Positions 29,182 through 37,951 of a stretch of 64,000 nucleotides of DNA are shown here, piece by piece; position 1 is the stretch's first letter; every line of letters starts with the position of its first letter. Made by a program: the position numbers and the translations under genes. The notes beneath the pieces were generated by a model. That model ran no database searches and had not been told where the DNA came from. It saw only the letters and a list, made by a program, of their open reading frames with translations. Origin of the DNA: Saccharothrix carnea (GTDB taxonomy: Bacteria > Actinomycetota > Actinomycetes > Mycobacteriales > Pseudonocardiaceae); assembly GCF_003014735.1 (NCBI RefSeq), contig NZ_PYAX01000020.1, forward strand, positions 1 to 64,000, read 5' to 3'.

Positions 29182-29547
29182 CTACTCCTGGTCCCGAAGG
29201 GCCTGGTCCTTGAGGTCTTGAGCCCGCTCGACCAGTTGTTGTACATGTTCAGGGTGCAGGGAGCTGGACAGGGCGATCAGACGGCCTATTTCCTGTGCTG
29301 CCGCGTATGCCTGTCGGTGGGTTGCCTCCGATTCCCCAGGCACGTCGGCAATCACCATCAGGTCGGAGACTTGCATCTGCAATACCGGTGCGATGCTGTG
29401 TAGAATCTTAAGGTTCGGAGCTAGGCTTCCGTTCAGTAGCTGATTGACCGTCGATTCGGCCAGTGCGGCCGAGCGGCTAATTGTCCTGGGTGATAGGTTG
29501 CGGTTCTGCATGAGTCCTTGCAGTATCTTGCCAAACGCTGAATTCAT
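29182..29547 (-). CDS. Xre-type helix-turn-helix regulator
   Basis: 121 residues. The N-terminal HTH is 'ISRSAALAESTVNQLLNGSL', and the C-terminal half is helical ('YAAAQEIGRLIALSSSLHPE', 'VQQLVERAQDLKDQALRDQE'). ATG 29547 is chosen because a consensus TATAAT lies 6 nt upstream, as in leaderless actinobacterial genes. Base composition is lower in GC than the neighbours, matching the RHS tip. It may regulate the island or be a cargo gene next to the toxin; an immunity role cannot be shown. Confidence 0.8.
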   Translation of the reverse strand: MNSAFGKILQGLMQNRNLSPRTISRSAALAESTVNQLLNGSLAPNLKILHSIAPVLQMQVSDLMVIADVPGESEATHRQAYAAAQEIGRLIALSSSLHPEHVQQLVERAQDLKDQALRDQE

Positions 29548-29553
29548 TTCTCC

Positions 29554-29559
29554 ATTATA
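29554..29559 (-). promoter_or_regulatory. Consensus -10 box (TATAAT) for a leaderless Xre transcript
   Basis: On the minus strand TATAAT is followed by six bases and then the ATG, so transcription would begin at or next to the start codon. No clear -35 element is visible. Confidence 0.6.
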
Positions 29560-29706
29560 GGGCTTCGTTCCTGCCGCCGCCCGGCATTCGGAGCTATCCT
29601 TCACTCTGGCGAACCATCACCTCGTCAGCCCCCTCGACGCCCCATACTGGACCCTGCCCGGAAACGGGTAGACCCTGCGGGCGAGGTAGCGCTCGAGACA
29701 GCGCAT

Positions 29707-31130
29707 GTGACCGGTGCGTTGGAGTCTCCCGAAGGCGCGCAGGTCTTGCGGCGGGTTATCGCCTTGCACTTGGAGGCGTACAGCCGCGAGAAGCCGGCCG
29801 GCACGGAGGGCGTCGTCCCGAAGCGGATCGGTGACAAGATCAAAGCTTCACTCGTCGCGTTGATCAGTGCGAAGGTCCATGCTCGTCACCGAGGCCCGTA
29901 GCGGCGACAGGTACGACCGGAGGATGTGCGGTCGGATAAGCTCGACCGGTACGTCGTCGGGCTGTACGAGCTCTTGGTGGAGCGGGGACGAACCTGAGCC
30001 GAGGCGTTGGTGAGCGCGCTGCGTGAGCTCGAGCAGGGTCTCGAGTGGGCGTTCCGGACGCTGGTCCGCGACCAACTGGCCGAGATCGAGCACTACCTGG
30101 AAGTGCTGGCTTAGGCCGTAGCCTCCGGTGCCGAGACGTTCGAGGAGTGGCAGCGCGCGTACCGAGTGGTGTTCGAGGCGCAGCATTCGACGATCCAACT
30201 TCCGCAGTTCGAACGGCGGCTTGTGCCCTACGAGGCCCTGTTCGAGCAGGGGGAGTTCCGCCCCTGGGGAACCAGTGTCCGCAACCTCGTCCCTGAAGGG
30301 CGGGTGTCGTTCGAGGACTTCGCGGCACGCACCGGCAAGACCGTCATCCTCGGCGACCCCGGCGCGGGCAAGTCGACCACGTCCACACTGCTGGCCCGGC
30401 AGGCGTTCGACCGCGGCCGAGTGCCCTTCGTCAGCCGGCTGAAGAACGTCGACGTGACCGCGACGGGTTCAACCTCGAGGATGCGTCGAAGCGGTACTGC
30501 GCGCCCGATACCAATGCCCCGCACCCCGGGCGCCGTACGCAGGCTGCTGGTCGAGGGGCAGGCGTTCCTGGTCTTCGACGACCTGGACGAGACGAACTCG
30601 TCGACACGATCGCCCGAGAAACGACCGCGCAGACCATCGACGCGGTCGCCGCGCTGTACCCGTTCAGCCACATCATGGTCACCTCCCGGCGGGTCGGCTA
30701 CTCGATGGCTCGCCTGGACACCGAACTGTTCGACGAGTTCCTGATCGGCACTTTCGACCAGGGCCAGGTGCGGGAGTACGCGCGCCGGTGGTGCACCGTG
30801 GTGTGTGAACCGGACGACCCACCGGTCGAGAGCACGGCACGGGGGTTCCTGGAGTCCGGGCGGCCCATCGCAGACCTGCGCGTGAACCCGTTGATGTTCG
30901 CGTTCATCTGCATCCTGTACCAGGGGCGGGGAACCATCCCGCACAAGCGCCCGAAGATCTTCCGGCAGTGCGTGGAATTGTTCCTGCACCGATGGGACGG
31001 CAAGCGCGGCATCGGCAGTCCGCCAGCCAACCTCGACCTGGTCGAATTGGCGCTGAGTTACGTCGCCCACGCCCTGCTGACCAACCGGCAGTACCGCGAC
31101 GGCGTCACCGAGGACCAGTTTTCGACCTGA
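29707..31130 (+). pseudogene. NACHT-family NTPase, multiply disrupted
   Basis: Pieces of one protein in changing frames. The N-terminal helical part ('LRRVIALHLEAYSREKPAGT') stops near 29899. A following frame contains in-frame TGA and TAG codons near 29997 and 30114. Then 'YEALFEQGEFRPWGTSVRNL', the P-loop 'VILGDPGAGKST', the Walker B-like 'QAFLVFDDLDE', the sensor region 'HIMVTSRRVGYS' and 'FRQCVELFLHRWDGKRGIGS' occur across further shifts. The C-terminal effector or repeat part is missing. NACHT proteins are STAND-class sensors with anti-phage members; this copy is dead. Confidence 0.7.
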
Positions 31131-31139
31131 TGGTCGACC

Positions 31140-31778
31140 CCTGTCGGAGGAGGGCGTCCCCGACCGCCGGGGGCGCCCGGCGCGTGGTGCGCGAACTGCT
31201 GGACCTGTGCAGAGGGCGAGCGTGGATCGTCACCGACGTCGGCGATGACCGGCACGGCGACGCCTCAGGAATGCCCGCGCTGGCGCCGCCCACGTTTACG
31301 CAGGAGGGCTTCCCGCTGCGCCGGTCGAACTTCCGACAGCGCTTCTGGCGACCCGTGTGGGACGGCGTCAAGGCGGACGACCCGTGTCCGATGGTCACAT
31401 TCCGGCGATCCTGCCTTGGTTCACGTTCTACGAAGGCGTCACAGCCACGCCACGTGGATGGCCGAGGACGGCATCCCGGAGGTGGCACGCCGGGCGAGGC
31501 TCGGGCACCGGATGAAGGGCATCGCGCGCGTCTACGACCATGTGACGAGCGTCATGCACGCGCAGTTGATCCATGCGCTGGAGGTCCGGTGGGCGACCTC
31601 GCTGCTCACCCTCCGACCCGACGAGTTGGCCACAATCATCGGATGGTTCCCGCACCTGGGTGCCGTGGTGGCGGAGTTGAGGTCGAGCGGAGTTTCGACG
31701 GTCGGCTCCGGATTCGCTCCATTGATCTTGCCTGGCATGCAAGAAGCCCGGCCTCAAGATCGAGAACCGGGCTTCTGA
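31140..31778 (+). pseudogene. Tyrosine integrase, frameshifted C-terminal part
   Basis: One frame reads 'TFTQEGFPLRRSNFRQRFWR'. The next frame reads 'HSHATWMAEDGIPEVARRAR' and 'LGHRMKGIARVYDHVTSVMH', with catalytic His region and Tyr in 'VYDHV'. The N-terminus is absent and a frameshift lies near 31390-31430. It is related to but distinct from the integrase piece at 17.3 kb. It ends in a hairpin and is followed by att site 2, so it was the integrase of the island lying to its left. Confidence 0.75.
31742..31776 (+). terminator. Hairpin at the integrase stop
   Basis: AGAAGCCCGG (31742-31751) pairs with CCGGGCTTCT (31767-31776) around a 15-nt loop. The placement matches the hairpin after the first integrase remnant. 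Confidence 0.65.
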
Positions 31779-31792
31779 CCTGCGTTTATCTA

Positions 31793-31838
31793 TGGTGGAC
31801 GATACTGGGATTGAACCAGTGACCCCTACTGTGTCAAC
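31793..31838 (-). other. att site 2: 3' half of tRNA-Val(GAC)
   Basis: On the minus strand it reads from the anticodon loop TTGACAC through the variable region, T-arm and acceptor strand to CCA. The bases upstream cannot form the anticodon stem or a 5' half, so it is an attachment remnant, not a gene. With att site 1 it forms 44-46-bp direct repeats bounding a 14.2-kb island. It merges directly into repeat copy A. Confidence 0.75.
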
Positions 31839-31995
31839 GTACATCGATATCTGCTCTGACCTGCGGAAACAAGCCTTCAGCAGGCTGTGTGGGTGCAGTT
31901 GACCGTGGTTGGGAGCCGTTGGCTGCGGTTGGACGCAGCCAACGGCTCCCAATCTGCTCCCACCGCGCTGCTCCCAGGCGGCTGGTCCTACGTGG
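31826..31995 (+). repeat. Dispersed structured repeat, copy A (3' part)
   Basis: Begins within att site 2 (CCTACTGTGTCAACGTAC) and continues as in copies B-E: TCTGACCTGCGG, the hairpin arms at 31911-31927 and 31934-31950 with loop GTTGGA (17 of 17 pairs), then CTCCCAATCTGCTCCCAC. It lacks the 5' palindrome module of B-E because an authentic tRNA-Val half stands there instead. This copy therefore shows how the family connects to the tRNA attachment site. Confidence 0.8.
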
Positions 31996-32315
31996 AGTGT
32001 CGGCGACTGTTCGTGCCGCAGAGCGGTCGTTATGGTGTAGCGGTGTGGTTGAGCGGCAATGTCAGAGGTGCAAGCAACCGGGCGCTGGATTGTCCGGCAG
32101 TTCGGCGGTGATCGAAGGCGAATCCCGCTGATCATCTACGACATCACGGGCTGCTCCCGCCCGCCGCGTGGTCATCGAGTGGATCGTTGAGGACTCGGTG
32201 GAGGAGGCGGCTCCCGATCGAGGGCTTGGTCCCGGCTTGTCGGCTCCGAGTCGGTCGAGCGGCAGGCTGCCGAGTGGGCCGACCGCCTCGGCGCCCTGCC
32301 TCGGCACGTGCGCCG
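31996..32315 (+). pseudogene. Relic of an unknown small zinc-ribbon-like protein (copy 1)
   Basis: Homologous to DNA at 46036-46340. Pieces in shifting frames read 'VERQCQRCKQPGA' (Cys pair), 'AVIEGES', 'LIIYDI', 'VIEWIVEDSVEEAAP' and 'ESVERQAAEWADRLGAL'. Neither copy is open throughout. The protein family is not recognised. Copy 1 follows repeat A directly; copy 2 lies ~400 bp after repeat C, so it may have been part of the mobile unit. Confidence 0.45.
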
Positions 32316-32318
32316 GGG

Positions 32319-35087
32319 CTAACCGGCCTGCGCCTGCTCGGAGGCCCGGATCCGGACGGCCAGGGCGTCGGTGGTGAGGCCGTGCAGGCCGGACAGCGAC
32401 AGCACCCGCGCGGGAGGAGTTCCCTCGACGGCGTACACGGTCAAGGTCCGGCGGGCACGGGCCGCGGCCGCGGCCGCTTCAAGCAGCAGCGCGATGCCCG
32501 AACTGCTGAGGTAGCCGACTCGGGCCAGGTCGATCTCGATTGGTCGTCGGTCAGCCGAATCGATCCGGGCGGTCAGGACCGTGCGCAGGTAGTCCACCGT
32601 CGTGACGTCCACAGCGCCGGTAAGCCGGAAGACCTGGACCGGGGTGTCGTCAGCGGACTCGGTGACGCCCGCGTGCCCGCGGCTCGGTTCCGCCACCGGC
32701 ACTGCGGAATCCCGTGCGCGCGAGGGCTTGGCGGTGAGGTCGAACCTGACGGTGGTGCCGTCCCCGGTGTGGTCGAACACCGCTCCGTCCCCGATCGCGC
32801 GGATGATCTGCAGGCCGCGGCCGCGGTAGCCCTTGTCCTCGGGTTCGGGTCGCCAGCGGCCGTAGTCGCGGACCGTGACGCGCACACCGGCGGCGGTGGT
32901 GGCGACGTTGTAGGTGAAGTCGCCGGGCGCGCCGTGCGGGTACGCGTGGTCCACGGCGTTCGCCGCCGCCTCGCCCAGGGCCAGTTGCAGGTCGTCCAGC
33001 AGGTCCGCGGACAGGCCGGCGGTGGCCGCCCATGCCGTGACGTTGCGGCGCATCACCGACAGCTCGGCGGGACGCGCGGGCACGGTGTCGCGCAGCGGCG
33101 GGGGCAGGTGACGGGCGACGACCAGCGCCACGTCGTCGTCCTGACCGTCGGCCAGCAGCGAGGAGGTGATGGCGTCGCTGAGTGCCTGGGGCGGCAGGTC
33201 GTGCGCGTCGCGGACGGTGTCGAGCAGCCGTTGCAGGCCCTGGTCGACCACCGTGTTCCGGTGCTCGACCAGCCCGTCGGTGTAGAGCACCACGGAGGCG
33301 CCCGGTGGCAGGTCGGTGGTCCGGTCGAGGTACGGCGCGCGGCCCGGTGTGCCCAGCACCGCTCCGGCGTCGCCCGGCAGCAGGCTGGGCCGGCCGGACG
33401 CGTCGAGCACCAGCGGGGGAGGGTGCCCGGCGACGGCCCAGCACAGCTCGCCGGTGCTCCAGTCGAACGTGAGGCAGGCGCAGGTGCTGCCCACCGCGCC
33501 GTTGACCCGGGCGGTGAAGGCGTCGAGCCGTTCCAGCGCGGCGGCGGGGGAGTGGCCGTCGAGCAGGTAGCCCGCCAAGGCGCTGCGGAGCTGCCCCATC
33601 ACCGCGGCGGCGCTCGGGCCCTTGCCGACGACGTCGCCCACCGCGAAGGCGACCGTGGTGCCTCCCAGCGGCAGCACCTCGTACCAGTCGCCGCCGATCC
33701 GGGAATAGCCCGAGCCGGGCAGGTAGCGGGCGGAAGTCGCCAGCCTGTCCAGCGCGGGCAGTTCGCGCGGCAGCAGGCTGCGCTGCAACGCCTCGGCGAT
33801 CTCGTGCTCGCGCTGCAGGAGCCGCTCGCGTTCGGCCTCGGCGCGTTGTCGCTCGGTGACGTCCCGCCCGATGGCCTGCACGCCGGTCGGCGTGGCCTGG
33901 ATGCTCAGCTCGACCTCGACCTCGCTGCCGTCGGCCCGGCGCAGGCCCCACACCTCGGTGACCACCCGGGCGGCGGACAGGTCGGCGGTGAGGCGGGTCA
34001 GCCGGTCCAGTGCGTCGGGCACGACCACGTCGCCGACCGGACGACCGACCAGGTGGTCGCGGTCGTGCCCGAGCAGCGCGCAGGCGGCCTGGTTGACCTC
34101 GACGAACCGCAGGTCGTGGTCCAGCACCCAGATGGCCTCGGTGGCCCGCTCCACCAGCAGCCGGTGGCGTTGCTCGCTGTCGCGCAGCGCCCTGTCGGCG
34201 TGCGCGCGTTGCAGCGACTCCCAGCACCGGTTGACCACCACCGACACCACCTCGACCTCCTCGGGCGTCCAGCGCCGGGCGGTCGCCTGGTGCACGGCCA
34301 TGGCGGCGACGAACCGCCCGCCGCGCAGCAGCGGCAGACAGATCACCGCGCGGATGCCGGTGAGCCGGTAGGCGGACAGGTCATCCGGACCGAGCCGGAG
34401 GTCGTCCTCGCTGTCCACCACCACCCACGGCTCGCCCGCGCGCATGGCCCGCAACGCGCCCTCGCCGAACTCGGCCATGGCGAACCGGCCTGGCAGCGGT
34501 GGCAGCCCGGTGGCGTAGTCGCCGCTCATCACGAAGTGGTTTTCGTCGGCCTCGGCGCGCGCATAGGCGCACCGGTCGACTCGCAGGTGCTCGCCCAGCA
34601 TGCGGGTGGCCAGCGCCATCAGCTGCTCAGCGTCGTCCAGGCGCTGCAGCTCGCTGTCGAGAACGGCGAGGAACCGCTGCCGCTCGTGTTCCGCGTGGCG
34701 CGCGGTGACGTCGTTCAACGCCCCGCGCACGGTTCTCGCGGTGCCGTCGGCGTCCCGCACGACGTGCAGCTTCTCCTTCAACCGCAGCACGTCACCCTGG
34801 GCGGTGACCACGCGGTACTCCACCTCGAACACGTCCAGGCCCGGCTCGTCGCGCCACCGTCGCGCGGTGGCCTCGGCACGGTCGTCGGGATGGATCAGCG
34901 AGCCGAGGAAGTCCGCCTCGTCCAGCCAGCGGCCCACCGGGTGGCCCAGCAGCCGCTCGGCGTGGGCGGACACGAACGTGCAGCGGCGGGTCCGCGCGTC
35001 GGCCTGCCAGAGCACCACGGCAAGCCCGTCCACCAGTGCGCGCAGGTCGGTGGCCTCATAAGGCACAGCCTCGGATGCCGAATCCAC
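32319..35087 (-). CDS. PAS-GAF-PAS-SpoIIE-HATPase-STAS multidomain regulator
   Basis: 922 residues combining a whole partner-switching module. An N-terminal PAS (~20-130) is followed by GAF (~150-290) and a second PAS ('EAIWVLDHDLRFVEVNQAAC'). The SpoIIE-type PP2C phosphatase includes 'SRIGGDWYEVLPLGG' and 'FAVGDVVGKGPSAAAVM'. An RsbW-type kinase/ATPase follows, with N-box 'LGEAAANAVDHAYPHG' and G-box 'GRGLQIIRAI'. A C-terminal STAS domain has 'IDLARVGYLSSSGIALLLEA', where a serine could be phosphorylated. Such fusions usually control sigma factors in response to light, redox or osmotic cues; the signal here is unknown. GTG 35087 is chosen because the upstream frame loses domain character; it remains uncertain. 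It fills cargo block A-B alone. Confidence 0.88.
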   Translation of the reverse strand: MDSASEAVPYEATDLRALVDGLAVVLWQADARTRRCTFVSAHAERLLGHPVGRWLDEADFLGSLIHPDDRAEATARRWRDEPGLDVFEVEYRVVTAQGDVLRLKEKLHVVRDADGTARTVRGALNDVTARHAEHERQRFLAVLDSELQRLDDAEQLMALATRMLGEHLRVDRCAYARAEADENHFVMSGDYATGLPPLPGRFAMAEFGEGALRAMRAGEPWVVVDSEDDLRLGPDDLSAYRLTGIRAVICLPLLRGGRFVAAMAVHQATARRWTPEEVEVVSVVVNRCWESLQRAHADRALRDSEQRHRLLVERATEAIWVLDHDLRFVEVNQAACALLGHDRDHLVGRPVGDVVVPDALDRLTRLTADLSAARVVTEVWGLRRADGSEVEVELSIQATPTGVQAIGRDVTERQRAEAERERLLQREHEIAEALQRSLLPRELPALDRLATSARYLPGSGYSRIGGDWYEVLPLGGTTVAFAVGDVVGKGPSAAAVMGQLRSALAGYLLDGHSPAAALERLDAFTARVNGAVGSTCACLTFDWSTGELCWAVAGHPPPLVLDASGRPSLLPGDAGAVLGTPGRAPYLDRTTDLPPGASVVLYTDGLVEHRNTVVDQGLQRLLDTVRDAHDLPPQALSDAITSSLLADGQDDDVALVVARHLPPPLRDTVPARPAELSVMRRNVTAWAATAGLSADLLDDLQLALGEAAANAVDHAYPHGAPGDFTYNVATTAAGVRVTVRDYGRWRPEPEDKGYRGRGLQIIRAIGDGAVFDHTGDGTTVRFDLTAKPSRARDSAVPVAEPSRGHAGVTESADDTPVQVFRLTGAVDVTTVDYLRTVLTARIDSADRRPIEIDLARVGYLSSSGIALLLEAAAAAARARRTLTVYAVEGTPPARVLSLSGLHGLTTDALAVRIRASEQAQAG

Positions 35088-35417
35088 GTGCGTCAACCAT
35101 CCCGTCGCTCGAACCGGACGCCGGCGGCCCAGACCGGAACCGGTGCGACCACGCGAACGACCGAGCGGAAGAGTACCCACGCGGCAGCCGATCATGCCGA
35201 CCCGCCGCGACCGCGGCGCGGGACCGCCGTCGCGGGTGGTCACCCCGGTCCGGTCGGCCTCGACTCCGCACGGCTCAGCGAAGTCCTCAGGGCGCGGAGC
35301 CGAGAGTGGTGATGGGCCTCGCCCTGTTTCCCGGCCCGAGCGGGCCTCGGGCACTGTCGCTCTCTTGCAACCGGCGACGATCATGATCGGAAGGGTCCGA
35401 CGGCGGTTCGCCGTGAG

Positions 35418-35712
35418 GTGACCACACTTGGCGTCGCTACTTCCGTATGTGGTCGTTTGCGTTCGAGGTTTGTCGCAGGTGCGGTTCGGTCCTGTTACCT
35501 GCGGTTTCGTGTCGTTGGGTGCAGTTGGAGGCGTCTCCGGGGACTCCTACTGTGTCAACGTACATCGCCATCTGCTCTGACCTGCGGAAACGAGCCTTCA
35601 ACAGGCCACGTGGGTGCAGTTGACCGTGGTTGGGAGCCGTTGGATGCGGTTGGACGCGTTCTGCGGCTCCCAATCTGCTCCCACAGCGCTGCTCCCAGGT
35701 GGTTGGTCGTGC
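35418..35712 (+). repeat. Dispersed structured repeat, copy B
   Basis: Modules in order: palindrome GACCACA...TGTGGTC (35420-35454 region), TTACCTGCGG, tRNA-anticodon-half-like GGACTCCTACTGTGTCAACG, TCTGACCTGCGG, hairpin arms 35632-35648 / 35655-35671 with loop GTTGGA, and CCCAATCTGCTCCCAC. The stem holds 16 of 17 pairs, three of them G-T, despite base differences from copies A, D and E. It separates the SpoIIE/STAS gene from the cold-shock block. An IS5 end fragment abuts its right side. Confidence 0.8.
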
Positions 35713-35714
35713 GT

Positions 35715-35732
35715 AGACCTGGTCTCAAAACT
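35715..35732. mobile_element. Solo IS5-type terminal fragment
   Basis: AGACCTGGTCTCAAAACT is an exact 18-nt match, inverted, to the right end of the IS5 element (37935-37952). Weaker similarity continues for ~25 bp (GGCGTGTCGCTAGGTGAACC compared with the IS interior). No transposase is nearby, so this is a scar of an earlier, related insertion. Confidence 0.55.
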
Positions 35733-35864
35733 CGGCGTGTCGCTAGGTGAACCAACGGCCCGCCCCTGGCCCCGCACCGCCCGCCCATGGGCCCGGCCCG
35801 ACGGACCGGAAGTCCGTCAGAGAGACTGGGGGCCAGTGCCCGCCCTCTCGACCTGGAGCCTTTG

Positions 35865-36812
35865 ATGCCGCAAGGGACCGTCCGTTGGTTCGACGCCGAA
35901 CGTGGTTTCGGCTTCCTCGCGCCCGAGGACGGCTCGCCGGACGTGTTCGTGCACGCCTCCGAGATCGTCGAGGACGGCGGCGCGAAAGTGCTCCGCGAGG
36001 GTCAGGCCGTCGTGTTCGAGGTCGGTAAGAACGACCGCGGGCCCCAGGCGCTGCGCGTTCGCGTCACCGCCGACGCGGCCACCGGCAGCGCCGTGGGCCT
36101 GCTCGGCACCGTCAACTGGTACGAGCCGGGCAAGGGGTACGGCTTCGCGTCGCCGGACGGCGGCGGCGCCGACATCTTCGTGCACAGCTCCGCCATCGTG
36201 ACCGGCGGCGTGGTCACCGAGGGGCAGCGGGTGGCATTCCTGGTCGTCGAAGGCGAGCGCGGCCCGCAGGCCGGGCACGTGATCCCGCTGGGAGCAGGGG
36301 CCGGCTCACCCGCTGCGGCTGGTATCTCGGACGGTGCCGACGGCACGGTGGCCTGGTACGACGAGGACAAGGGCTTCGGCTTCATCAACCCCGACTCCGG
36401 CGCCGGGGACATCTTCGTTCACGCCCAGGCCCTGGCCGAGGGGCTGACGTGGCTCGCGGAGGGCGACCGCGTCGCCTACGAGGTGGCTAGTGGAGACAAG
36501 GGCCCGCAGGCCCGCGACGTGCACCTGGTCCGGAGCGCCGACCCCCAGACGGCGCCGCAGCGGTCGGCACCTGCCGCGGCCGCAGGGCCGGCCGCGCGGG
36601 ACGTGCCCGTACGAGGCGGCGAGGGCGTCGTCGCGCGCTACGACGGCGACCGCGGCTTCGGCTTCATCACCCCGGACGCAGGCGGCGACGATCTCTTCGC
36701 CCACGTGTCCGTGATCATGGGGTCGGAGCCGCTGCAGAAGGGTGACCGGGTCCGGTACGCGGTGCGTCAGAGCGACCGGGGCCCGCAGGCCGACCGCATC
36801 GAACGCCTCTGA
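35865..36812 (+). CDS. Four-domain tandem cold-shock protein
   Basis: 315 residues with four cold-shock domains, where the normal family member has one (~67 aa). Domain starts: residue 4 '[20 protein letters not shown]', residue 81 '[20 protein letters not shown]', residue 160 '[20 protein letters not shown]', residue 254 '[20 protein letters not shown]'. Each has RNP1 (GFGF or GYGF) and an RNP2-like strand (VFVHAS, IFVHSS, IFVHAQ, LFAHVS), and each ends with a 'RGPQA' or 'KGPQA' motif. An Ala/Pro linker (~225-250) precedes domain 4. It should bind single-stranded RNA or DNA with high avidity. ATG 35865 with TGGAG upstream is preferred over the longer frame from 35787. Confidence 0.9.
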   Translation: MPQGTVRWFDAERGFGFLAPEDGSPDVFVHASEIVEDGGAKVLREGQAVVFEVGKNDRGPQALRVRVTADAATGSAVGLLGTVNWYEPGKGYGFASPDGGGADIFVHSSAIVTGGVVTEGQRVAFLVVEGERGPQAGHVIPLGAGAGSPAAAGISDGADGTVAWYDEDKGFGFINPDSGAGDIFVHAQALAEGLTWLAEGDRVAYEVASGDKGPQARDVHLVRSADPQTAPQRSAPAAAAGPAARDVPVRGGEGVVARYDGDRGFGFITPDAGGDDLFAHVSVIMGSEPLQKGDRVRYAVRQSDRGPQADRIERL

Positions 36813-37039
36813 AGAGGCGGCCCCACCGATGGCTGATCGCTTCCCGACGAGAGTGCTCGTTCATCCCCGTCGATGGTGCCGTCAGCAACGCGGCTGCAGC
36901 CTCCTCCAGGAGATCGATCTCCCTCGTGGTGACGGGGGCCCCGTGCCGACCCGAGGACCTGCTCCGCGCTCAGAAGCTCACCAGTCACCCCACAACGACA
37001 CGGAGCCACCGATGTATCCCCAACGAGTGAATGGATGCG

Positions 37040-37880
37040 TTAGACCTGGTCGCAGAGCTCGATCTTCATGAGCCGGCGGACGTTGATCACGGTGCAGGCC
37101 AGCGTGAGCAGCGCCGGCGTGGTGCGTTCGGTCCGGTCGTAGCGCAGCCCGAGGCGTTTGAACCGCAGCAGCCAGGAGATGGTGCGTTCGACGACCCAGC
37201 GGACCCGGCCGAGGCGGGACTTGCCCTCAATCCCGCGCCGGGCGATACGGACCTTGATACCGCGGCGGGTCAGGTAGCGGCGGCAGCGGCGGTAGTCGTA
37301 GCCCTTGTCGGCGTGCAACTTGTCCGGTCGGCATCGTGGCCGGCCCGCCCGGCCGTGGTGGCCACGCACGGTCGGGTTCGTGTCCAGCAGCGGCTCGAAC
37401 AGCATGCTGTCGTGGGTGTTTGCCGCCGACAACATGATGTGCAGCGGTAGCCCGTTCGCGTCGCACAGAACGTGGTACTCGGAGCCGGCTTTACCCCGGT
37501 CAATGGGGCTGCGGCCGGTCAGCTCGCCCCCCTTTTCGACCGCACCGACACCGCGTCGATGCAGCCTCTGGTCCAGTCGAGCTCGTCGATGTTGGACAGC
37601 TCGTCGAGCACGAGCTGGTGCAGCCGGTCCCACACACCGGCGTCCTGCCACTCACGTAACCGCCGCCACGCCTGTGCCCGGAACCGCATCCGAGCTGCTC
37701 GGGTAGGTCTCGCCAGCGGCAGCCGGTGTCGAGCACGAACAAGATCCCCTCTAGCGCGGCACGGTCATCGATCCGGGGCCGCCCACCCGGACCGCGCGGC
37801 GCTGGTCGGGACGGGATCAGGGGTTCGATCAGCTCCCAGAGCCGGTCTTCGACCCGCCGCTGCTGCGTCGTCTTCGCCAT
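37040..37880 (-). pseudogene. IS5 transposase, frameshifted
   Basis: Minus strand from ATG 37880: 'RRVEDRLWELIEPLIPSRPA' and 'LDTGCRWRDLPEQLG' (N-terminal DUF4096-like part). After shifts near 37530-37690 a second frame has 'GSEYHVLCDANGLPLHIMLS', 'LHADKGYDY' (catalytic Asp) and 'RWVVERTISWLLRFKRLGLR' (catalytic Glu). The stop codon overlaps the TTA target duplication. Some IS5 relatives use programmed frameshifting, but the sequence around the junction looks decayed. Confidence 0.8.
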
Positions 37881-37951
37881 GACTGCCCACGATCGACGAC
37901 CAGGACCGGCAGGTTACGCAGTGACACACCCTTAAGTTTTGAGACCAGGTC
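37043..37951 (-). mobile_element. IS5-family insertion sequence, 909 bp
   Basis: Terminal inverted repeats begin GACCTGGTC (37043-37051) and end GACCAGGTC (37943-37951). The target duplication is TTA (37040-37042 and 37952-37954). The right-hand TTA is the TAA stop codon of the M56 gene read on the minus strand, so insertion happened exactly at that stop without harming the gene. The element carries one frameshifted transposase on the minus strand. Confidence 0.85.
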
